64,000 bases of DNA from Streptomyces sp. NRRL S-244 (GTDB lineage Bacteria > Actinomycetota > Actinomycetes > Streptomycetales > Streptomycetaceae), in assembly GCF_000717915.1 (NCBI RefSeq), contig NZ_JOCX01000017.1:1-64000 (forward strand), written 5' to 3'. Each line of letters opens with the position of its first letter. Within the stretch, counting starts at the first letter, position 1. The notes beneath the pieces are model-generated. The model did not search any database and had not been told where the DNA came from. It saw nothing but the letters and a program-made list of their open reading frames with translations. The translations under genes were made by a program, and so were the position numbers. Shown piece by piece: positions 47,222 to 56,016 of the stretch.

Positions 47222-48667
47222 TCAGAACGGCCGGAACTCGTCGTACTCCTTCTGCGCCGAGTCCCCGCGCTGGGCTTCCTTGTCCTTGCGGCGGGTGGTG
47301 GCCGGACGCGGGGCGTCCAGACGGTGGTCCTCGCCGCGGCGGCCCAGCATCTCGGCGCCGGCCATCACGGTCGGCTCCCAGTCGAAGACGACCGCGTTGT
47401 CGTCGGAGCCGATGGCCACTCCGTCGCCGGCGCGGGCGCCGGCCTTCTTCAGCGCCTCCTCGACACCGAGGCGGTTGAGGCGGTCGGCCAGGTAGCCCAC
47501 GGCCTCGTCGTTGTTGAAGTCGGTCTGGCGGACCCAGCGCTCCGGCTTCTCGCCGCGCACGGTGTAGACGTCCTCGACCTCGTCGTACGTGACGGTGAAG
47601 CCGGCGTCGTCCACGGCCTTCGGGCGGATGACGATGCGGGTCGCCTCCTCCTTCGGCTTGCGGGCGCGCGCCTTGGCGACGACCTCGGCGAGGAAGTACG
47701 AGAGTTCCTTGAGGCCCGTACGGGCGACCGCGGAGACCTCGAAGACCTTGTAGCCGCGGGCCTCCAGGTCCGGGCGGACCATGTCGGCGAGCTCCTGGCC
47801 GTCGGGGATGTCGACCTTGTTGAGGACGACGAGGCGCGGGCGCTTCTCCAGGCCGCCGCCGTAGATCTTGAGCTCTTCCTCGATCACGTCGAGGTCGGCC
47901 ACCGGGTCGCGGTCGGACTCCAGGGTGGCGGTGTCCAGGACGTGCACGAGGACCGAGCAGCGCTCGACGTGGCGCAGGAACTCCAGGCCGAGGCCCTTGC
48001 CCTGGCTGGCGCCCGGGATGAGGCCCGGGACGTCGGCGATCGTGTAGACGGTCGAGCCGGCGGTGACGACGCCCAGGTTCGGGACGAGGGTGGTGAAGGG
48101 GTAGTCCGCGATCTTCGGCTTGGCCGCGGAGAGCACCGAGATCAGCGAGGACTTGCCGGCGCTCGGGAATCCGACGAGGGCCACGTCGGCGACGGTCTTG
48201 AGCTCCAGGGTGATGTCGCCGGTGGTGCCGGGGACGCCGAGCAGCGCGAAGCCGGGGGCCTTGCGGCGGGCGGAGGACAGCGCGGCGTTGCCGAGGCCGC
48301 CGCGGCCGCCCTCGGCGGCCACGTACGTGGTGCCCTGGCCGACGAGGTCGGCGAGGACGTTGCCCTCCTTGTCGAGGACGACGGTGCCGTCCGGCACGGG
48401 CAGGACCAGGTCCTGGCCGTCCTTGCCGGAGCGGTTGCCGCCCTCGCCGGGCTTGCCGTTGGTGGCCTTGCGGTGGGGGCTGTGGTGGTAGTCCAGCAGG
48501 GTGGTGATCGCCTGCTCCACCACCAGGATGACGTCGCCGCCACGGCCGCCGTTTCCGCCGTCGGGGCCGCCGAGCGGCTTGAACTTCTCCCGGTGAACGG
48601 AGGCGCAGCCGTGGCCCCCGTTACCCGCGGCGACATGCAGCTCGACGCGGTCCACGAAGGTGGTCAT
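47222..48667 (-). CDS. obgE: GTPase ObgE/CgtA
   Basis: A 481-residue essential GTPase for 50S assembly and, in Streptomyces, entry into differentiation. The glycine-rich Obg fold is at residues 2-158, the G1 motif GFPSAGKSS at 166-174, DVPGLIPGA is G3, and NKVDIPDG is G4. An OCT domain and an acidic, then basic, tail follow. ATG at 48667 has GGAGG upstream. The order rplU-rpmA-obgE is the conserved one. Downstream, proB has been displaced by the polysaccharide block. Confidence 0.97.
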   Translation of the reverse strand: MTTFVDRVELHVAAGNGGHGCASVHREKFKPLGGPDGGNGGRGGDVILVVEQAITTLLDYHHSPHRKATNGKPGEGGNRSGKDGQDLVLPVPDGTVVLDKEGNVLADLVGQGTTYVAAEGGRGGLGNAALSSARRKAPGFALLGVPGTTGDITLELKTVADVALVGFPSAGKSSLISVLSAAKPKIADYPFTTLVPNLGVVTAGSTVYTIADVPGLIPGASQGKGLGLEFLRHVERCSVLVHVLDTATLESDRDPVADLDVIEEELKIYGGGLEKRPRLVVLNKVDIPDGQELADMVRPDLEARGYKVFEVSAVARTGLKELSYFLAEVVAKARARKPKEEATRIVIRPKAVDDAGFTVTYDEVEDVYTVRGEKPERWVRQTDFNNDEAVGYLADRLNRLGVEEALKKAGARAGDGVAIGSDDNAVVFDWEPTVMAGAEMLGRRGEDHRLDAPRPATTRRKDKEAQRGDSAQKEYDEFRPF

Positions 48668-48754
48668 GGTTGTTCCTCCAGATACATACGGGAATGTCCC
48701 GGGCAGGCCTTGCTGCCCATTAAACGTGCCTAACCGTGCCTATGTGCCAACGCA

Positions 48755-48811
48755 CCGAGGGCGGACCTCTCTTCCCGGCTTGCGCCGGAAAGAGCTGAGA
48801 TCCGCCCTCGG
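48755..48811 (-). terminator. Hairpin between rpmA and obgE
   Basis: CCGAGGGCGGA (48755-48765) pairs with TCCGCCCTCGG (48801-48811), with a nested CGGC/GCCG stem inside. It starts 33 bp past rpmA and could terminate or partly attenuate read-through into obgE. Confidence 0.65.
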
Positions 48812-48844
48812 GAAGTTACGTACCGCTGATCAGCAGGAGCTGGA

Positions 48845-49099
48845 TCAGGCGGCCGGAACGATGTTGACGACCTTGCGGCCACGGTGCGTGCCGAACTGCA
48901 CGGCACCGGCCTGCAGCGCGAACAGCGTGTCGTCGCCACCACGACCGACACCCGAGCCCGGGTGGAAGTGGGTGCCGCGCTGGCGGACGAGGATCTCGCC
49001 GGCGGAAACGACCTGACCGCCGAAGCGCTTCACGCCGAGCCGCTGAGCGTTGGAATCGCGCCCGTTCCGGGTGGACGATGCGCCCTTCTTGTGTGCCAT
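48845..49099 (-). CDS. rpmA: 50S ribosomal protein L27
   Basis: An 84-residue protein near the peptidyl transferase centre. It begins [20 protein letters not shown] and includes [12 protein letters not shown], typical of L27. No cleavable N-terminal extension of the staphylococcal type is present. ATG at 49099 follows GAGGGACTGAG. It lies 13 bp downstream of rplU. Confidence 0.98.
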   Translation of the reverse strand: MAHKKGASSTRNGRDSNAQRLGVKRFGGQVVSAGEILVRQRGTHFHPGSGVGRGGDDTLFALQAGAVQFGTHRGRKVVNIVPAA

Positions 49100-49112
49100 G
49101 TCTCAGTCCCTC

Positions 49113-49433
49113 TTACTTCGCAGCCGTGGGGATACCGGTGACCTTGATCGCCGTGTACTGCTGGCGGTGACCCTGGCGACGGCGGTAGCCGGTCTTGTTC
49201 TTGTAGCGCAGGATGTCGATCTTGGCGCCCTTGTGGTGGTCCACGATCTCGGCCTGGACCTTGATCCCGGCCAGCACCCACGGGTCGCTGGTCACGGCGT
49301 CGCCGTCGACAACGAGCAGGGTCGAGAGCTCGACCGTGTCGCCAACCTTGGCAGTGGAAATCTTGTCAACCTCAACGATGTCACCAACAGCAACCTTGTG
49401 CTGGCGACCACCGCTGCGCACGATGGCGTACAC
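49113..49433 (-). CDS. rplU: 50S ribosomal protein L21
   Basis: A 106-residue 23S rRNA-binding protein ([33 protein letters not shown]). GTG at 49433 gives the normal N-terminus; the frame runs upstream to 49601 through the leader. It is the first gene of rplU-rpmA-obgE. The 5' leader of about 170 nt holds a CCCC/GGGG hairpin and could carry autoregulatory RNA structure. Confidence 0.97.
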   Translation of the reverse strand: MYAIVRSGGRQHKVAVGDIVEVDKISTAKVGDTVELSTLLVVDGDAVTSDPWVLAGIKVQAEIVDHHKGAKIDILRYKNKTGYRRRQGHRQQYTAIKVTGIPTAAK

Positions 49434-49665
49434 GCGGATCTCTCTCTCACTCGGGACGGATGCTCCTGAAGCCAGCCGCTCAGGCAGACCCCTCTTGCGG
49501 GGGGACCGAACTGATCCGGATTGGACGAGCGGCCTCTCCTGCGGGCGGGGCCCGGCCGGAGGAAGGTGCTCAGGAGCGCGACGCGCACTAGACGTAACCA
49601 TCTAGGACATGCCGACGGTCTAGGTTACGGGGCCGGTTCCGGAGGGTCAAACCGGGCCCCGCGCA

Positions 49666-49701
49666 GGCCGTGGGCCCCGCCTCCGGGCGGGGTCCACGGC
49701 C
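49666..49701 (-). terminator. rne terminator
   Basis: A 16-bp stem with one G-U pair and a TCCG tetraloop (arms 49666-49681 and 49686-49701) lies 10 bp past the rne stop. Confidence 0.75.
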
Positions 49702-49711
49702 GTGCGGCGGA

Positions 49712-52700
49712 TCAGGCTTCGGTCGGAGCCGAGACGGAGGGCAGCGACTGCTGCTCCGCCGCCGCGGTCTTCTTCGTCGCCCGCTTCGCCACGGTCTTCT
49801 TGGCCGTCGCCTTCTTCGCGACGGTCTTCTTGGCCGCCGTCGCCTTCTTGGCGGCGGTGGCCTTCTTCGCCGGGGCCTTCTTGGCGGCCGTCTTGCGGAC
49901 CGCCTTCTTGGCCGCCGGGGCGGCCTCCTCGGCCTCGGGGGCCTCCACTGCCTCGGCCGGGGCCGGGGCGGCCTCGGGCTCGGCGGCGGGGGTCTCGACG
50001 ACCAGGACGGCAGCCTCCGCCGCGCCGGCCGGGGAGCCGGCGGGTGCGGTGGCCTTACGGGTGGCACGGCGGCGGGGACGGGCCGGTGCGGCCTCGGCCG
50101 CGGGGGCCTCCTCGACCGGCGCCTCGGCGACGGGCTCGGCGACCGGGGCCTCCACGACGGCCTCGGGCTCCGGGGCGGGCTCCGGCTCGGCGGCGGCCTC
50201 GGCCACCGGGGCCGGGGCCGTGGCCTTGCGGGTGGCCCGGCGACGGGTCCGGCCCTTGGGCGCGGCCTCGACCGTCTCGGCGGCCTCCACGGCCTCCGCG
50301 ACGACCTCGGCGGCCGGCTCCAGCACCGTGTCGGCCGGCTCGGTCACCGGCTCGGCCTCGACGACGGGCTCCGCCACGGCCTCGACCACGGGGGCCGGCG
50401 CCGGGGCGGCCGCACCGCGCGGGGCACCCGCCGGGGCGGTCGCCTTGCGGGTGGCACGGCGGCGGTTGCGACGGCCGCTCAGGCCGGCCGCGGCCTCCGC
50501 CTCCGCCGGGCTGCTGTAGAGCTCCTCGTCCGCGACGAACGCCGGCTCGGGCAGCGCCACGGGCGCCGCGAGCTCGGCGGCCACCTCGGCCTCGGTCTCG
50601 GTCTCGGCTTCGAGGACCTCGACGGTCTCGACCGTCTCGACGCCCTCAATCTCGTGGTCGTGCTCGTGGCCGCGGCCACCGCGACGCTTGGCGCGCTTGC
50701 CGTTGCCACCGCCGCCGACCGCGGTCGGCGTCTCCATGTGCACGATCACACCGCGCCCGTTGCAGTGGACGCAGGTCTCGGAGAAGGACTCCAGCAGACC
50801 CTGGCCCACCCGCTTGCGGGTCATCTGGACCAGGCCCAGCGAGGTCACCTCGGCGACCTGGTGCTTCGTACGGTCGCGGCCCAGGCACTCCAGCATCCGC
50901 CGCAGGACCAGGTCGCGGTTGGACTCCAGGACCATGTCGATGAAGTCGATGACGACGATGCCGCCGAGGTCGCGCAGCCGCAGCTGGCGCACGATCTCCT
51001 CGGCCGCCTCCAGGTTGTTCCTGGTGACGGTCTCTTCGAGGTTGCCGCCCTGACCGGTGAACTTGCCGGTGTTGACGTCGATGACGATCATCGCCTCGGT
51101 CTTGTCGATCACCAGGGAGCCGCCCGAGGGCAGCCACACCTTGCGGTCGAGCGCCTTGGCGAGCTGTTCGTCGATCCGGTACGTCGCGAAGACGTCGACC
51201 TCGGAGGTCCAGCGCGACAGCCGGTCGGCCAGGTCCGGGGCCACGTGGTTCACGTAGCCGTGGATGGTCTCCCAGGCGGTGTCACCGCTGACGATGACCT
51301 TCGAGAAGTCCTCGTTGAAGATGTCGCGCACGACGCGGACGGTCATGTCCGGCTCGCCGTACAGCAGGCTCGGCGAAGAGGTCGAGATCTGCTTCGACTT
51401 CTTCTGGATGTCCTCCCACTGGGCCTGCAGGCGCTCGACGTCGCGGCGCAGCTCGTCCTCGCTCGCACCCTCGGCGGCGGTGCGCACGATGACGCCCGCG
51501 TCCTCGGGGACGATCTTCTTGAGGATGGTCTTCAGGCGGGCGCGCTCGGTGTCGGGCAGCTTGCGGCTGATACCGGTCATCGAGCCCTCGGGCACGTAGA
51601 CCAGGTAGCGGCCGGGCAGCGAGACCTGGCTGGTCAGGCGGGCGCCCTTGTGGCCGATCGGGTCCTTGGTGACCTGCACCAGGACCGACTGGCCGGACTT
51701 GAGGGCGGACTCGATGCGGCGCGGCCCGTTGGCCATGCCGAGCGCCTCGAAGTTGACCTCGCCGGCGTACAGGACCGCGTTGCGGCCCTTGCCGATGTCG
51801 ATGAAGGCGGCCTCCATCGACGGCAGCACGTTCTGGACCTTGCCCAGGTAGACGTTGCCGACGTACGAGGTGGCTTCTTCCTTGTTGACGTAGTGCTCGA
51901 CGAGCACGTTGTCCTCGAGGACGCCGATCTGGGTGCGCTCGCCGGCCTGGCGGACGACCATCACGCGCTCGACGGCCTCACGGCGGGCCAGGAACTCGGC
52001 CTCGGTGATGATCGGGACGCGGCGGCGGCCCTGCTCGCGGCCCTCGCGGCGGCGCTGCTTCTTCGCCTCCAGACGGGTCGAGCCCTTGATGGACTGCACC
52101 TCGTCGGACGGCTCGGCCTTCTCGCGCGCCGGGCGCGGCTCGCGGACCTTGACGACGGTGCGTACGCCGTCGTCCTCGCCCGCTTCGCCCTCGGCACCGC
52201 TGTCACCGCTGCGACGGCGACGGCGACGGCGGCGACGGCTGGAGCTGGAGCCCAGGGCCCCCGTCTCCTCGTCGTCCTCCTCGGCGGAGTCCTCTTCGTC
52301 TCCCGCCTCCTGCTCGGAGGCCTCGGCCTCGGCCTCTTCCTCGGCGGACTCGTCGAGATCGGCGGCCTCACCGCGGCGGCGGCGACGGCCACCGCGACGG
52401 CGGCGGCGCGACGGGCGCTCGCCCGACTCGTCGCCCTCTTCGAACTCGGCGTTCTCCTCGTCGAGCTCGGCGGCCTCGGCCTCGTCCTCGACGCGCTCCA
52501 CGTCGGCCAGGGACACCGGCGCGGACTCGGCGACCGGGGCGGCCTCGACCGCACCGCGGCCGCGGCGACGGCGACGGCCGGCCGGCTGCGCGGCGGGGGC
52601 CTGGACGACCTCGGCCTCGGCCTCGAGCTCTTCCTCTTCCTCGACCTCTTCCGCCGCGACGGCTGCGGCGGCGGCCGCGGCGGCCATGGCGGCGGTCTCC

Positions 52701-53728
52701 GGGGTCTGGAACATCGGCTCGGCGAACACCGGAGCCTGGAACACGGCGACGGCGGGGCGCACGGCGCGACGGCCACGAGCCGGAGCGGCGGGCTCCTCCG
52801 CGGCGGGCTGCGCCGGCGCGGCGGCCGGGGCGGCGGACGCGGCGGAGCGGGTGGCGCGGCGGCGGCCGCCGCGCTTCGGGGAGTCCACGGCGTCGGCCAC
52901 GGTGACGGTGGCCTTCGGCGCGGGCTCCTCCACGACGGCCTCGGCGGCGGGCGCCTCGGGAGCGGTCACGGCGCGGGTGGCACGGCGGCGGGCACGCGGC
53001 GCGGGAGCGGCGGCCTCCTCGGCAACCGGAACAACCGGAGCGGCCGGGGCAGCGGCCTCCACGACCTCGACGACGGCCTCGGCGGCGGCCGGAGCCTCCG
53101 GAGCGGCGACGGCGCGGGTCGCACGGCGGCGGGCACGCGGCGCCGGAGCAGCGGCCTCCTCGACAACCGGAGCGGCCGGGGCGGCGGCCTCCACGACGAC
53201 CTCGGCCGCAGCGGCCGGGGTCTCCGGAGCGGCGACGGCGCGGGTCGCACGGCGGCGGGCACGAGGCGCCGGAGCAGCGGGCTCCTCGGCAACCGGGGCG
53301 GCCGGAGCGGCCGGAGCGGCCTCGGCGGCAGCGGCCGGGGTCTCGGGAGCGGCGACGGCGCGGGTGGCACGGCGGCGGGCACGCGGCGCGGGAGCGGCGG
53401 GCTCCTCGGCAACCGGAGCAGCAGCCGCAGCGGCCGGAGCAGCGGCCTCCACGACGGCCTCGGCGGCGGCCGGAGCCTCAGGGGCGGCCACGGCGCGGGT
53501 CGCGCGGCGGCGGGTACGGGCCGGGGCGGCGGCCGGAGCGGCCTCCTCGGCGGCGGGGGCGGCCGGAGCGGCCTCGGCCTCGGTCACCGCGGCGGGTGCG
53601 ACGGCCGTCGCACCGGGCGGTCCGGCCGGTCGCGACGCGGCACGGCGACGCCTGCGCGGAGGCAGGTTGTCGCTCGGGCTGCCGCTGTCGGCGCCACCGG
53701 TGGTGTTGTTGGTTTCGTTGTTGAGCAT
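49712..53728 (-). CDS. rne: Ribonuclease E/G family protein with long repetitive arms
   Basis: A 1338-residue endoribonuclease. The catalytic core spans about residues 580-1010. It has an S1-like region (YVGNVYLGKVQNVLPSMEAAF), the magnesium-binding DVNTGKF near 884, and the zinc-link Cys pair CVHCNGRG near 984. Residues 1-580 and 1010-1338 are Ala/Pro/Glu-rich disordered arms. The N-terminal arm repeats RARRRATRAVAAPE about five times; the C-terminal arm repeats RRRATRKATAPA and ends in a Lys/Ala tail like histone H1. The core processes rRNA and mRNA; the arms probably scaffold a degradosome and bind RNA. ATG at 53728 follows GGGAG. Confidence 0.93.
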   Translation of the reverse strand: MLNNETNNTTGGADSGSPSDNLPPRRRRRAASRPAGPPGATAVAPAAVTEAEAAPAAPAAEEAAPAAAPARTRRRATRAVAAPEAPAAAEAVVEAAAPAAAAAAPVAEEPAAPAPRARRRATRAVAAPETPAAAAEAAPAAPAAPVAEEPAAPAPRARRRATRAVAAPETPAAAAEVVVEAAAPAAPVVEEAAAPAPRARRRATRAVAAPEAPAAAEAVVEVVEAAAPAAPVVPVAEEAAAPAPRARRRATRAVTAPEAPAAEAVVEEPAPKATVTVADAVDSPKRGGRRRATRSAASAAPAAAPAQPAAEEPAAPARGRRAVRPAVAVFQAPVFAEPMFQTPETAAMAAAAAAAAVAAEEVEEEEELEAEAEVVQAPAAQPAGRRRRRGRGAVEAAPVAESAPVSLADVERVEDEAEAAELDEENAEFEEGDESGERPSRRRRRGGRRRRRGEAADLDESAEEEAEAEASEQEAGDEEDSAEEDDEETGALGSSSSRRRRRRRRRSGDSGAEGEAGEDDGVRTVVKVREPRPAREKAEPSDEVQSIKGSTRLEAKKQRRREGREQGRRRVPIITEAEFLARREAVERVMVVRQAGERTQIGVLEDNVLVEHYVNKEEATSYVGNVYLGKVQNVLPSMEAAFIDIGKGRNAVLYAGEVNFEALGMANGPRRIESALKSGQSVLVQVTKDPIGHKGARLTSQVSLPGRYLVYVPEGSMTGISRKLPDTERARLKTILKKIVPEDAGVIVRTAAEGASEDELRRDVERLQAQWEDIQKKSKQISTSSPSLLYGEPDMTVRVVRDIFNEDFSKVIVSGDTAWETIHGYVNHVAPDLADRLSRWTSEVDVFATYRIDEQLAKALDRKVWLPSGGSLVIDKTEAMIVIDVNTGKFTGQGGNLEETVTRNNLEAAEEIVRQLRLRDLGGIVVIDFIDMVLESNRDLVLRRMLECLGRDRTKHQVAEVTSLGLVQMTRKRVGQGLLESFSETCVHCNGRGVIVHMETPTAVGGGGNGKRAKRRGGRGHEHDHEIEGVETVETVEVLEAETETEAEVAAELAAPVALPEPAFVADEELYSSPAEAEAAAGLSGRRNRRRATRKATAPAGAPRGAAAPAPAPVVEAVAEPVVEAEPVTEPADTVLEPAAEVVAEAVEAAETVEAAPKGRTRRRATRKATAPAPVAEAAAEPEPAPEPEAVVEAPVAEPVAEAPVEEAPAAEAAPARPRRRATRKATAPAGSPAGAAEAAVLVVETPAAEPEAAPAPAEAVEAPEAEEAAPAAKKAVRKTAAKKAPAKKATAAKKATAAKKTVAKKATAKKTVAKRATKKTAAAEQQSLPSVSAPTEA
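49740..49920 (-). repeat. Histone-H1-like Lys/Ala repeat in rne
   Basis: This DNA encodes an alternating AKKATAAKKATAAKK-type tail of about 55 residues built from short degenerate 15- to 18-bp units, at the very C-terminus of RNase E. Confidence 0.7.
52970..53520 (-). repeat. Approximately 120-bp degenerate tandem repeats in rne
   Basis: About five units, each encoding APRARRRATRAV followed by an Ala/Pro/Glu stretch, occur at roughly 120-150-bp spacing in the N-terminal arm of RNase E. High DNA similarity between units suggests recent expansion or gene conversion. Confidence 0.7.
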
Positions 53729-53962
53729 GCGGGCGGTTCTCCCGTCACGCTCCCGGGCGCCGCGGCTGACTTCCGGTCCGGCACGGTTCCGCGCGATCAG
53801 CGCGGATCCGGCCTCCGGGGCGCGTTCGCCACACGGGAGCTCTGGTCCATGGCCGCCGGTTCCGTACGTCTTGTCCGTACGGCCTGGCGGAAGTCTTCAG
53901 GTCAGTGCGCGGCCCGACCCAGGTGGCTCCCGAGTGCCAGGGCTGCGCGACGACGACGATCC
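53729..53962 (-). promoter_or_regulatory. Leader/promoter region of rne
   Basis: A 234-bp non-coding stretch between the upstream radical-SAM-associated gene and rne. It holds a hairpin CCGTAC/GTACGG (53862-53867, 53877-53882). RNase E genes are often autoregulated through a long 5' leader; the length here is compatible with that, but nothing specific is proven. Confidence 0.35.
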
Positions 53963-54784
53963 CTACGCGGCGGGACCTTCCGGCGCCTTCGCGTCGGCTG
54001 CTACGGCGGCCGTGGGTGGGGCGGCCGTGACAGCCTCGCGGTCGGGCGCGAGCGGGTCGGTCACCGTGCCGGACTCCTCGTCGAAGAGCCCCTGCGCCAG
54101 CCTGGTCACCGCTGCGGGGACCGGCGGCGCCAGGTCGGCCACAGCTTGGAGACCGGACAGGACGTCGTCGGGTCGCACGGCAGGTGTCAGATGCCGAACA
54201 ACCAGCCGCAGTATCGCACAGGCATTGTCCGGCGTCCTATCAGCCGGTGCGGGAACCGCTTCGAGGCTGACCACGGCGGAGCGGGTGTCGAAGGTGCGCA
54301 TGCCGTTCTTGGTGCGGCGCTGCACCTCCACCGCCTCGGCGGCGAGGAAGGCCTCGACCGCCCGCTGGGCGTCGGCGCCCTCCACGCCCTCCAGCCGCAG
54401 CTCCCACACGGAGGCGGTCAGCCGGTCGGCGAGCCCGGAGGTACGGGCCTCGACGGCCTCGGTGATGTCGAGCCCGAGCGGCATCGACTCGTCGAGCAGC
54501 TCGCGGAGCTTCTCCGGGTCGCGGGGCTCGGCGAGGGCGATCTCCAGGTACTCGGCCTCGCTGCCGGTGCCGGTCGGCGCTGCGTTCGCGTACGACACGC
54601 GGGGGTGCGGGGTGAAGCCGGCCGAGTACGCCATGGGCACCTCGGCGCGGCGCAGCGCCCGCTCGAACGCGCGCTGGAAGTCTCGGTGGCTGGTGAACCG
54701 GAGGCGGCCGCGCTTGGTGTAGCGCAGTCGGATGCGCTGCACCACCGGTGCGGGGGGCGGGCCTTCGGGCTGTCGCTTGCCCAG
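53963..54784 (-). CDS. TIGR03936-family radical SAM-associated protein (DUF2344)
   Basis: A protein of 273 residues if started at CTG 54784, which has AAGGAG 8 nt upstream and gives MGKRQPEGPPP. A GTG at 54874 overlaps the preceding stop (GTGA) and would add 30 Arg-rich residues. The DUF2344 hallmark IRLRYTKRGRLRFTSHRDFQ is followed by MAYSAGFTPHPRVSYANA. The family partners with the TIGR03960 radical SAM enzyme encoded nearby, and is sometimes fused to it. The reaction is unknown; linkage to rne, rplU and rpmA suggests RNA or ribosome modification. The last 50 residues are Ala/Pro-rich. Confidence 0.82.
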   Translation of the reverse strand: MGKRQPEGPPPAPVVQRIRLRYTKRGRLRFTSHRDFQRAFERALRRAEVPMAYSAGFTPHPRVSYANAAPTGTGSEAEYLEIALAEPRDPEKLRELLDESMPLGLDITEAVEARTSGLADRLTASVWELRLEGVEGADAQRAVEAFLAAEAVEVQRRTKNGMRTFDTRSAVVSLEAVPAPADRTPDNACAILRLVVRHLTPAVRPDDVLSGLQAVADLAPPVPAAVTRLAQGLFDEESGTVTDPLAPDREAVTAAPPTAAVAADAKAPEGPAA

Positions 54785-54870
54785 TGGTTCTTCTCCTTGT
54801 GCGGGGCTCCGCGGCTCGCGCGTCGCCCTGAGGTCCGGTGAGAGCCGGCGGCCACGCCGTGCCCTCCGGC

Positions 54871-55953
54871 TCACCCCTGCTGGTGCAGGGAGCGCTCGGG
54901 GGCGGGCGTGTCGGTCCCGGCTGTCTTACTACCCAGAGTACGCGCCTGTGACCTCGCCGGTTCCCGGCCGGGCTCCCCGAACAGCGCCCTTCGCACCTCG
55001 GCCCGGACCTCGCGGACGGTGGTGCGGATGCTGCGCCACACGTCGCGTACTACATGTCCGACGGGTGTCAGCACGTGCCGGTACACCTGCGCCGCGGGCC
55101 AGCCGACCAGTACCCAGCCGACCCACTTGAGCCCGCGCCACAGGGCTGCGGCGATCCGCCCGGCCACGTGCCAGGCCCAGAGGAGGACCTGCCCGAGCGG
55201 GGTGAGCACATATCGGTACAGGGCGACAGCCAGCCAGGCGAGGCCGAGCCCGACGGGCCGCAGCAGGTACCGGTACACCGCCACCACCAGCCATACGAGG
55301 CCCAGCCCAACCGGCCGCAGCAGGTACCGGTACACCGCGGCGGCCAGCCACGCGAGGCCGTGTCCGAGCGGGGTGAGCACGTACCGGTAGGCCGCCTCGA
55401 CCAGCCGGGCGAGGCCGCGGCCGACGGGCGCGACCACGTACCGCCACAGTCCGACCCACGGCCATACGAACAGCAGCATGGCCAGGGCCCACGCGACCCA
55501 CGCCACCCCCTTGCCGAGCGGGGCGAGCAGGTACCGCAGCCCGCCCCGGCCGGCCCAGGTCAGCGCTGCCCAGAGCGGTCGGAACACGTAGGCGCTCAGG
55601 ACCCGCCCGACCGGTGCGAGCAGGTGCGCGTACGCGCCGCGGCCCAGCCATGCCAGACCCCGCCCCACCGGGGTGACCACGTACCGCCACAGTCCGACCC
55701 ACGGCCAGACGAGGACCAGCTTGAGCAGGACGGCCAGCACCCGGCCGAGCACCCGCAGCGCCGGCTCGACGACGTGGACGTACAGCGGCCCGAGGACGTT
55801 CCGGTGCGCGGCCCGGCCCAGGGCGACGAGCAGTTCCCAGACCACTCGTACGGGCAGTATGACGAGTACTGCGACGATCTTGACGGGGATCCTGATGACC
55901 CCCACCAGGCATCCGTCGCCACCGCCGCCGGGAGGCCGTTCGTCCAGTTCCAT
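54871..55953 (-). CDS. Membrane-associated 19-residue tandem-repeat protein, unknown function
   Basis: A 360-residue hydrophobic protein with no family I can name. After an N-terminal hydrophobic segment (VKIVAVLVILPVRVVWELLV) it consists of units resembling YRYLLRPVGLGLVWLVVAV. At least three are exact 19-residue periods and several more are degenerate (WRYVVTPVGRGLAWL, YRYVLTPLGHGLAWL). Each unit has an aromatic/Arg start, a Pro-Gly turn and a Trp-Leu end, suggesting short re-entrant or amphipathic helices. A basic tail (VREVRAEVRRALFGEPGREP) ends it. It separates two genes normally adjacent. ATG at 55953 is chosen; no Shine-Dalgarno is clear. Confidence 0.7.
   Translation of the reverse strand: MELDERPPGGGGDGCLVGVIRIPVKIVAVLVILPVRVVWELLVALGRAAHRNVLGPLYVHVVEPALRVLGRVLAVLLKLVLVWPWVGLWRYVVTPVGRGLAWLGRGAYAHLLAPVGRVLSAYVFRPLWAALTWAGRGGLRYLLAPLGKGVAWVAWALAMLLFVWPWVGLWRYVVAPVGRGLARLVEAAYRYVLTPLGHGLAWLAAAVYRYLLRPVGLGLVWLVVAVYRYLLRPVGLGLAWLAVALYRYVLTPLGQVLLWAWHVAGRIAAALWRGLKWVGWVLVGWPAAQVYRHVLTPVGHVVRDVWRSIRTTVREVRAEVRRALFGEPGREPARSQARTLGSKTAGTDTPAPERSLHQQG
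55200..55400 (-). repeat. 57-bp tandem repeat
   Basis: AGGTACCGGTACACCGC recurs 57 bp apart (for example at 55265 and 55322), with related units on both sides. It encodes the 19-residue period of the membrane repeat protein. Confidence 0.8.
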
Positions 55954-55970
55954 GAAGTCAAGGACACGGC

Positions 55971-56003
55971 AGAGGCCCCCACCCGTTGCGGGCGGGGGCC
56001 TCT
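55971..56003 (-). terminator. Terminator after the TIGR03960 gene
   Basis: AGAGGCCCCC (55971-55980) pairs with GGGGGCCTCT (55994-56003), with an inner CCCG/CGGG stem. It starts 13 bp past the radical SAM gene stop and lies just before the start of the repeat-protein gene, so that gene may need its own promoter. Confidence 0.7.
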
Positions 56004-56016
56004 CGTGACCCAAGGG

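Noticed and set aside
49670..54841. A 1723-codon plus-strand open frame opposite rne
   Set aside because: It is the antisense shadow of rne and its neighbour; the Gly/Arg/Leu-rich translation has no domain character and arises from the high GC and Ala/Pro/Glu codons of rne.
55200..55400. A CRISPR-like array
   Set aside because: The 57-bp repeats are contiguous, without spacers, and lie inside a coding sequence.
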